64,000 bases of DNA, taken from Lasiosphaeria ovina. Lineage: Eukaryota; Ascomycota; Sordariomycetes; Sordariales; Lasiosphaeriaceae. Each line of letters starts with the position of its first letter. The first letter of the stretch is position 1. The notes under the pieces were generated by a model. It was not told the origin of the DNA. It searched no databases and was given only the letters and a program-made list of their open reading frames with translations. Below are positions 56,901 through 64,000 of the stretch, piece after piece. The position numbers were made by a program, and so were the translations under genes. The stretch lies in the NCBI GenBank assembly GCA_033439765.1, contig JAULSN010000006.1:1922001-1986000 (forward strand), read 5' to 3'.

Positions 56901-58642
56901 ACCAAGAATGAAGGCTGCAGCTGGGGAATGGATGATGCCTCTGGACCAGCCAGCAGTGTGCATGCAACAAAACATTTGCGGTTTTAGGTGGCAAGCGGAA
57001 TGATGATCACAAAGTTGGGCTGAGATGCTAGCCACGGCAGAGGCTGAACGAATTATTAATCAGAATCAAGTATTGAAGAAACAGGGCACTGCCTTTTGGT
57101 TCACACACAATATACCAAGGTAGGTAGCTAAGTACTAAGTCTGTCCGTTTCCCAATAGTGCAACACATATCAAACCAACATTATAAAGCCAAAAAGAAAG
57201 TTCCACCAGCACACCAAATGGGCACCGAAACCCGTTTGCGACTCTCAGTCTGCACTCCCTTTTCGTATCGCCGCCAATTCCTGCGGACACGGCCTGCCAT
57301 GTCTCAAAGCCTAGAATACATCTGCTCAGTGGATGCTGACCGTCTCGTCCGCATCCCGATTATGAGCAAGAACCGAGGGTTGAAATGCAGTGATGAGCGC
57401 ACTGGTGTTACACCACTTGGCGGGGTTGTAAAATTCTTTTAGGACGCTGGAAAGTGTCGCTGTCGCTTTGCCGGAGGCCATCCTGGGCTATGTTTCGAGG
57501 CAAGACTTTCGCTAGAGGAATGTTGGATTGGAGAAGGCAAGGCGGCAGATTGGGGTCGGGGAGGAAACTTGAAAAGGGACTTGGGAATGTTGGGTGATGG
57601 ATGTTGTTGCGAAACAATTATTATCTACTTCTGTGAGGCAAGACCGGCCTAATTATATCACAACCCAGGCACATACAACCTAGGCAGGTATTCAGTGGGC
57701 CCTTGACAACCGAAACCTCAAGGTCAAACCCCGGTTTTCATTCATTCCCTTGGCCTAACAAAAGAGAGGCGCCCCGAGGTTTCGCTAAGACGGGTCGGGT
57801 CAGGTCTGTATGGTAATTACCCATACACACATTACATAGCTTGAAATGCGCGTTTCAATTTTACCGTCAGCGTGGCGGCCGGCAACAACACCTGCTGCGA
57901 TGCGGCGTTGTTCTTTCCCCGCCGACCCACGATCGAGATTTCGCGGGTAAGCAGGGCGCGGTTTTGGACCCCTAAAAACACACGCCAGCCATGATTGGGC
58001 GAACCCGCCGAGATGGGACGACGAGCTGGGTGGCCCCAAGGCAACCTATGTTTTGTTACGTAGTGGGAAAGTTTTCTGTTCGGTCACTTGCTAAGGTTCT
58101 AAAGTGGCCCATTCACTGATTTGGCTTTCCAGGCACAGTTTTCATCTGCAAGGTGGTTGGTCTGCGTCTCCACAGGAAGGTAATTTGGCCAATTAAATCT
58201 AAATAAGGTAGCATGTTGATTGAGCGAGTGGGCCCAGTACCAAATGCAGCCCAGCGGCTAACCGATAATTAGGCGGAGTGTGGAGCGTGTGGCGGGTTGC
58301 TGACTGCTGTTGATTCCACCAGCAATGCGGCCCAGTGCTTCTTTTGTTGGTTGTTGGTGAGTGAAGGAACTTGACAAATTGGCCAGCAAGCTGCCCGCGA
58401 GAACAACAGCCAAGAACGGGGAGAAAGCATGGAGACCGTAAAGAGCCAAAACGGCTGGAGAACTATTTTTGGACCAAGTGGTGTTGGGCGACTGAGATGG
58501 TGTTCCAGAGATGTGTGGAATTTCTGGAAGAGGAAAAAAAACATTTCTTCTACTTACCTACTTAGAAGAGCAGTCTTATTCACTTGATGCGGGATCTACT
58601 TCCTTTCCTAAATCTAAAAGAAAAAAACCAAAGGAACTGATC
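53937..58642. other. 4.7-kb gene-free, TpA-rich interval
   Basis: No coding frame over about 115 codons and no recognisable protein piece is seen. Composition is more AT-rich than the gene blocks and rich in TATA and CTAG tetramers, especially 54.5-56.1 kb. This resembles the RIP-damaged interior of the retrotransposon, so decayed repeat DNA is possible. No LTR or terminal inverted repeat could be matched by eye. Confidence 0.35.
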
Positions 58643-58726
58643 TCAGTTCTCAGCCTGTTGCGCCTGTTCCGCCTGCTTCTCCCGCTCGTTCTCCTTCTGC
58701 CTCTCCCGCTCCGTCTCCTTCTCCTT

Positions 58727-59632
58727 CTACTGCTTCTTCTCTCTCTCCTCCTCCTTCTCCTTCAGCCACTTGAGATACTCACGATACTGCTGCTGGGGGA
58801 CAGTGCGCTGCTCGTCCTCCCAGACATTATACCCCGTGGCGCCCCAGACCGCGAGCTGCTTGGCGAAGTTCTTCATGGGGAACTCAGCCACGTCGCGCTT
58901 GCTCATGATCTCGTGCGCGTACTGCTTGTAGCCGACGGCTTTCTCGCAGCGCATCAGGTACGCAGCGACAAAGGCCGGCGAGCGCGAGATGCCAGCGGTG
59001 CAGTGCACGACGACGCGACCTCCGGGCACCGCCAGCTGCGCGTCGATGAAGTCGCAGATGCCGGCCAGGATGGGCAGGAAGTCCTCGAAGTGCGAGTCCT
59101 CGAAGACGATGTACAGGTGGTTCGCCGCCGGGACGAGCGCGCGCAGTGCGGCCCGCTGGTCGAACCAGTGCTTGTCGTCCTCGTCGTCGCGCAGCGACAC
59201 GATCGACGTGATGCCGTGCTTTTGCAGCGTCGCCGTCGACATGATGGTCGCCGGGTCGCCAATGTACATGCCCGGGCGGATCTCGGTGATGATGGCCGGC
59301 GTGACGATGCCGATGCCGAAGCGGTACTTGTCCACGTACGGGTACTCGGCCGACTCAGGGGTGGGTTTGCGCGCAGACCACCATGTTGGTTCATCCACTT
59401 CTTCCGATGGTATGGGCTCGGCGTTCATTGTTGCGGCTGGCTCCGGCTGGGGGGTGGCTGTTTCCGCTTCTGGCTGTGGCGGTGCCTCGGCTTCCATGTT
59501 TGACGACGACGGAGTGGCGACTTCCACGTCTGACAGCGAGAGTGATTCAGTGTCTGCTTCCAGCGACGTCGACGGCTCCGCGTTGATCTTCGTGGATACC
59601 TGGGAATTGCCCTCAACTTCTGGAGAGAGCAT
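58727..59632 (-). CDS. dual-specificity protein phosphatase (with possible UAG-separated tail)
   Basis: A single exon encodes 301 residues. An acidic, Glu/Pro/Ser-rich leader (1-95) precedes a DSP-type domain (about 100-285): ITEIRPGMYIGDPATIM, ITSIVSLRDDED, FEDSHFEDFLPIL and the active-site loop VVVHCTAGISRSPAF (Cys211, Arg217). It should hydrolyse phosphotyrosine/phosphothreonine or a related substrate in the cytosol. The C-terminus is a Glu/Lys-rich helix (KWLKEKEEEREKKQ) ending at TAG 58729-58727. Remarkably, the same frame goes on with the same Glu/Lys/Arg/Gln composition for 27 more codons to TGA 58645-58643, so the TAG may have split an originally longer helix. A second phosphatase gene follows upstream on the same strand. 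Confidence 0.87.
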   Translation of the reverse strand: MLSPEVEGNSQVSTKINAEPSTSLEADTESLSLSDVEVATPSSSNMEAEAPPQPEAETATPQPEPAATMNAEPIPSEEVDEPTWWSARKPTPESAEYPYVDKYRFGIGIVTPAIITEIRPGMYIGDPATIMSTATLQKHGITSIVSLRDDEDDKHWFDQRAALRALVPAANHLYIVFEDSHFEDFLPILAGICDFIDAQLAVPGGRVVVHCTAGISRSPAFVAAYLMRCEKAVGYKQYAHEIMSKRDVAEFPMKNFAKQLAVWGATGYNVWEDEQRTVPQQQYREYLKWLKEKEEEREKKQ

Positions 59633-60072
59633 GACGCCAAGCTCTGTCTTCGGAGGCTGACCCTCCCATGAGCTGTCGCAGAACCGTTAGGCGCGCTGTG
59701 GGAATATGTGTAGTCCAAGCTGACACGCATCCCAGAGATGATGACCCTAAGACAGTCACAGGGCGGACTCGAAACACATTGGTGGCAATTGGCCCATTGG
59801 CTGCTAGTTTCACATCAGGCTCTGAAATTCGGTGTGTCAAGGACGCCAATTCATCCAGAGAGACTATTTATACACCAACTTCCCGCAAACTTCACAAATC
59901 GCCATCCCATGCTGGCAAATGGCAATCAAGTCGTCGCGTGGCTGCGTCAGACTCTCTACGCTACCCCCATCACACCATCAGCCATCGACCAGCCCTCCTC
60001 GCCTCCCACGCGCATAGCAAGCACCCCAGGACCCGGCCGCACGCACGCGAGAACCCGCCGTGGCGTTCCCAC
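59633..60072. other. intergenic between the two phosphatase genes
   Basis: These 440 bases contain the 3' end of the upstream phosphatase gene and the promoter of the downstream one. No coding frame is supported. Confidence 0.4.
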
Positions 60073-60831
60073 CTACCATACCCATTCAACTACCTGTCCA
60101 GCCCCTTCCACGCCCGAAAGCTCTTGCTCAACTTCCAACGCACCGTCAGAACGTGCCCTCGGCGTCGGCAACGGCGGAAGAGGAGTGCGGCCCGCATTGA
60201 TATAGCACGATTGCCTCCACAGCTGCAGCTCCGCCCGAAAGGTGTCGCGCGGGTTGGCACAGGGGCGTGCGGATTGGATCAATTGCAGCGCCTGCGCCAC
60301 GTTGATCGCGCGGCTCTTCATCAGATACGCGGCGACGGCGGTGGGCGAGCGCGACCGGCCCGCGACGCAGTGGACGAGGATTCTGGGGGTCGGGCGCGGC
60401 GGGGCTGGCGCTGTTGGCGTGGCTGCAGTGAGGTCGGTTCCTGCCGCGGGCACGAGGGATGATGCTTGAGCCGGGGCGTAGGTTTTCGCCGGTGTCGTGC
60501 CCAGCTGGCTCTCGATGAAGGCGCAGATGCCCGGCAAATGGGGCAGCAGATGTTGCTCGTCCTTGTCAATGCACACGACCACGTGGTGCTTGTCGCCCAG
60601 CTTCTTGAATTCGTCCAGCTCGGCCATCTTTGCGGCCGTGAAGGGGTCGATTAGCGTCACGACGGCCGTGATGTTGTGCCTCTTGTGGGTGCCTTCGAAG
60701 TCGAGGGCTGCGGAAAGGTTCCCGAGCAAAATGTTGTCGGTGATCTGCGAGGCCGACGGCTCCCACACACTCGGCCTTTCGAGGTTGAAGTGGTTGAATT
60801 TATGCTTCAGGTCAGGGGGGAGAGGCGACAT
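60073..60831 (-). CDS. dual-specificity protein phosphatase, second copy
   Basis: A single exon encodes 252 residues. It is a DSP-type domain with SQITDNILLGNLSAALD, ITAVVTLIDP and the active-site loop ILVHCVAGRSRSPTAVAAYL (Cys155, Arg161), followed by INVAQALQLIQSARPCANP, which is typical of the family. A Pro/Ala/Thr-rich insert (about 112-148) sits just before the signature loop. It shares fold and strand with the phosphatase gene 440 bases downstream but only modest sequence similarity, so the pair is an old duplication or chance neighbours. The start ATG lies directly before the conserved leader. Confidence 0.88.
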   Translation of the reverse strand: MSPLPPDLKHKFNHFNLERPSVWEPSASQITDNILLGNLSAALDFEGTHKRHNITAVVTLIDPFTAAKMAELDEFKKLGDKHHVVVCIDKDEQHLLPHLPGICAFIESQLGTTPAKTYAPAQASSLVPAAGTDLTAATPTAPAPPRPTPRILVHCVAGRSRSPTAVAAYLMKSRAINVAQALQLIQSARPCANPRDTFRAELQLWRQSCYINAGRTPLPPLPTPRARSDGALEVEQELSGVEGAGQVVEWVW

Positions 60832-63224
60832 TTTGGCGGATCTGAGGCGCGATCGCTCGATGGTCGTGGAGAGATTGGTGTATTTTTTTATGGTTGGTCG
60901 GAAGCTGGATTCAGGCGGCTGCGGAATATCTGGGAGGGTCTGTTTTGGAAAGGATTTCTTGTGGCTCTGTCCGATGTGATTACTTTTAAGAGGCCCGTGG
61001 AAAAAGAATTGCGTGGAGAGGGTCGGTTGAAGATGAAAGAAGGAGAGGGCCAGGCCGAACCGAGGTGAGGAAATGAATTTTATACCTGCTACTAGGTGCC
61101 TGAGTTTGCCTTACGAGTCACGGGGCAAAAAGAGGCTGTCGTCACCAGAATTTCAGACAGGGTGGAATAAATTCTTCCTCGGATCTTGTAACACGAGTCA
61201 CGGGCGTAGCAATGGAAAGGCAATCCCATACTTCAACGATATTAGCTTCCAACTACACAACGAAAAGTATAGATCCATTAAATAAGAGCTTCGATGCGCG
61301 CACCCACCTGTTTTTTCCCTTGCACCTAGGTGTGGGTCCCTGGCAACTGCTGGCAGTTGAGATACTCAGACGCCAATTTAGGCCGGTAAAATCCTGAATT
61401 ACCATCTAGCCGCCCATGTGCCTACCAAACAGCCCGGCCGCCCGGGTCAACAACGTTAAAGCCGTTAAAACCTTCAAAAGCCCTAAAAACGCGTTTACTG
61501 AAGTGTTTTCCATTTTGACAAAGCAAATATCCGGAACATGGAAAGAATTGAGAAAGAATTGAGAAAGAAACAAATAAGCAAACTATATTATATTATATTT
61601 CGTCTGCTTCAATAAGACTTGCTGCCTTAAGGAGAGACTTCCACAGTTAGATTTATCACAAAAGTGAAATGGCTCATACCCATCACCACGTACACATTAA
61701 AGGTTGACACAGACATTTGCCGCGGTAAAGCAAAAAGTCAAACAATTGAACGATACCGACAGAGTCATACTGGCAGGCTCACGAACCTTACCATCACCAT
61801 GCAAGATCAAAGTTTTCTCCCAGGGCACCTAAAGCGCACCAAATGTCTGGCTGCACAGGACCGCTCAGGACTGTGATTGGGTAACATGTACTAGAAATAG
61901 GCGTTGCGGCCGCCTGTGGGACTTTTTGAGCTCCAATTAAGACCAGGTCGTCGGTGGTTTGGCTCGATTAGCGGATTCCAAATGTTCAGCTAGATGCCAG
62001 ACCCACAATCGCAAATATAAAGGCACAGTTGATGCCTTTTAAACGCCATGCCCAGGGCAGATATGCAAATTATATTCTCCAACTAGCCAGTCTGGCAGTT
62101 AGGTTTAGCTTGAAAAAGGGAAATCATCCTAGGTTGAGGTTGAGCAACGAAGGAAAATTTGAGTCAAAATAACAGCTCAATGTTTTACGCAAAAGTTGCC
62201 CTCAGCAATTCCATATCTGTGTGTGGCCCTGAGCTGCTCTGATATGGGGTAGGCTATGGGCGACCTCAGCCTTACCTACACAGCCGCGTGGCCCAATTTT
62301 GGCGCCTCGACTAAAATTGCCATTCGCCAAAATGGAGATTCTGGCTAGTGGTGCGTTCCCCGATTGTCAAGTTTGTATAACCAATATCGTGCGGGCACGT
62401 CAGCGGTAGCGTCGGTCGCTTAATACCTAGCCTTTAGCAGGACTGCCAGGTCATTTAAGCTCAGAATTCTGGCTTATAGGTTGGCCTTGGTTGTGGGAGA
62501 AATAACCTTTGCACTCACCAGCAGGGTGACAAGAATGACTCCAGCTGCCTCATGGTAATTATTAGCTTCAAACTCTACCGTCACTCCCGCGCCAGCGACC
62601 ACGAATTCACGTTCGCCAACAGCCGGAATCAATTGTCTCCCACCACACCTTGCAAATCTAACATATTTCTTACCACTGTCGTACCCTCTGCACGTGATAC
62701 TGCACAACATGAATACTGCGAGGAACAAGACGAGAAAGCTACAACCACCCGGCGGCGGACCCGAAAAGGTCGAATCCGAGTTTACCCGCGAAGAACTACG
62801 AATGAGGTCGGATGTCAACGACGCGAGTAAATACGGGAGCTGCCTACCTAAAGGCAGGAGAAATGAAGAATGTGGCAGGCTGCCGCTAATTAATGCACTC
62901 AGCTGCCTGTCTTCAAGTCTGGTGTGCACGGGTGGTCTAGGCCTGACGGGTGCGACCCGTTCTGTAGTTACCTTAGAATGGATTTCCGGTGTGGCCTTGC
63001 CATGGTGGCGCACCAGGTACATGTACATTACACCTAAGGTACCTTGGGTACGTGTATTACGGAGTATTTGGTGCAGAGTGGAAGGCAATCATGCAACCTG
63101 GAAGCCGGGCCAAGTCTGCATTATGCATCGAAAGCTCACCGCCTTGTCACCGCCCTGTCACAGCCAGGAGCATCCGTATTTGCTATTTCGCCACCATGAG
63201 CCAGCACGGCCAGACCCCTAGTCC
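60832..63224. other. 2.4-kb interval with no clear gene
   Basis: Mostly AT-rich with no supported gene. A minus-strand frame at 63088-62474 has two hydrophobic stretches (CSFLVLFLAVFMLCSITC and GVILVTLLVSAKVI) and might be a small membrane protein, but it lacks an upstream ATG in good context and any recognisable family. I do not call it. Confidence 0.35.
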
Positions 63225-63750
63225 ATATCCAGTCCGCCACAAGAGGTATTCGACAGACATGTGTTCAGGCTCCTGCGTAGCTTGAAGATTACTGAAATGG
63301 CTTATGGGCACGAAAGAGTTGCAAGGGCTGCGCAGAACACGTTTGAATGGGTCTACGAAACTCCAGGAAGCAGCTCGAGATGGCCCTGCTTCGCGAGCTT
63401 GCTTCGCAATGACCACGGCATTTACTGGATCACCGGCAAGCCAGGTTCAGGAAAGCTGACCCTGATGAAGTTCTTGGGAGATGAACAGCGGAATGGGAGA
63501 GAACCTCCAGTACTGAGTCGCAGTATCATTCCTTGATTTGCGCCAGCCTCTACTTTTGCAATTCTGGAACCGAAGTTCAGATGTCCAACGAGGGCCTGGC
63601 GCGAACGCTGATCCACTAGATCTGCGAAAACAAACATGAACTCATCCTGAGCATCTTCCCCGATAGATGAGAGACCTTGGCCCTGTTCGGTGCAATGCAT
63701 AAGCCGTGGACCATGGCCGTGCTTCTACGAGGACGCATACACGGGCAGAC
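63225..63750 (+). pseudogene. NACHT/NLR gene remnant
   Basis: The first frame (63225-63536) reads QEVFDRHVFRLLRSLKITEM, then the NACHT front FEWVYETPGSS and GIYWITGKPGSGKLTLMKFL (Walker A, about 63420-63475), characteristic of the fungal NLR-like proteins with a NACHT domain. The reading then shifts frame near 63515 to SLYFCNSGTEVQMSNEGLARTLIH, which matches the expected next block. That block is broken by TAG 63617-63619 and TGA 63668-63670, after which matching residues continue (ETLALFGAM, KPWT). One frameshift and two stops make it a pseudogene. Its C-terminal repeats, if any, lie beyond the right edge. Confidence 0.72.
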
Positions 63751-64000
63751 TTTCTCTAATGAAAGTACATACAGACGCTCTTGTGGTGGATGGGAGGGGC
63801 AAGGTTGAAGTAGAACCTAGCCATTAAACGTTTGCAAGTTGAAAGAGAAGGGTTCCGCCGCTCACTTATACATATTAAATGCGGGCGGCCAAATTGGAAA
63901 CCACCAACGGCGCTGCTGCTTCACTGTGCCGTCCGGCGCCAAGTGTTTATACGCGGTTCCGAAACTAGCAAGTGCGGCAGGGTTTTTATCCGCGCTGACT

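Noticed and set aside
58511..59503. 330-codon plus-strand frame rich in Leu
   Set aside because: It is the antisense of the dual-specificity phosphatase and its Glu/Lys-rich tail; the Leu run is the complement of GAG and AAG codons.
59668..60462. 264-codon plus-strand frame
   Set aside because: It is antisense to the second phosphatase, with no domain and poor composition.
62474..63088. 204-codon minus-strand frame with two hydrophobic stretches
   Set aside because: The start is not a convincing ATG and the N-terminal half is low-quality; a small membrane protein is possible but unsupported.
1..64000. CRISPR arrays, rRNA genes and bacterial-type operons or riboswitches
   Set aside because: None was seen. 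The DNA is fungal nuclear sequence with spliced genes, and no regularly spaced repeats are present.

Overview
The window is nuclear DNA of a filamentous ascomycete (Pezizomycotina), most likely a Sordariomycete. The genes are eukaryotic: spliced by short introns (about 48-105 nt) with GTRNGT-type donors, CTRAY branch sites and YAG acceptors, GC-rich in coding sequence, and belonging to typical mould families (Zn2Cys6 regulator, GH12 endoglucanase, DUF1996, HET and NACHT remnants, Nma111, PNG1-like). The affiliation is an inference from gene content and splice style; no marker gene for species is present. Coding density is low and uneven, with two long gene-free stretches (0.6-5.0 kb and 54-58.6 kb).

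Layout. 1-598: start of a gene leaving the left edge. 5.0-12.1 kb: a compact polysaccharide locus with a UDP-glucose 6-dehydrogenase (minus), a GH12 endoglucanase with a C-terminal hydrophobic tail (plus) and a BcsA/cellulose-synthase-like GT2 membrane synthase (plus). Together they could supply UDP-glucuronate, make a polymer and trim it. 13.2-16 kb: a secreted Thr-rich protein and a secreted SurE-like acid phosphatase. 16.6-19.4 kb: one gene joining a trypsin-fold (Cys nucleophile) domain to a PNG1 peptide:N-glycanase domain whose catalytic Cys is Val. 19.9-22.9 kb: a membrane-anchored protein of unknown function and an MDR oxidoreductase. 23.6-25.8 kb: a hypothetical gene broken by one UAG. 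27.1-28.9 kb: a wax-synthase/MBOAT-like protein. 29.5-32.6 kb: three adjacent secreted-protein genes (DUF1996, an 8-Cys small protein and a small basic-tailed protein).

33.0-38.7 kb: a complete Ty1/copia retrotransposon with 173-bp LTRs, a 5-bp target duplication and a half-tRNA-Met type primer site. Its coding region is riddled with TAG/TAA codons of the kind made by repeat-induced point mutation (RIP). 38.9-43.8 kb: a NicO nickel/cobalt transporter and a seven-exon Zn2Cys6 regulator. 44.3-45.4 kb: a decayed alpha/beta-hydrolase. 45.4-46.2 kb: a ubiquitin C-terminal hydrolase. 47.2-49.0 kb: a helical protein gene with one in-frame UAG. 50.2-50.5 kb: a HET remnant. 51-53.9 kb: an Nma111-type HtrA protease. 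58.6-60.8 kb: two dual-specificity phosphatases. 63.2-63.8 kb: a NACHT/NLR remnant.

The most notable items are the UGDH-GH12-GT2 locus, the protease-PNG1 fusion, and the repeated occurrence of single UAG codons inside otherwise open reading frames.
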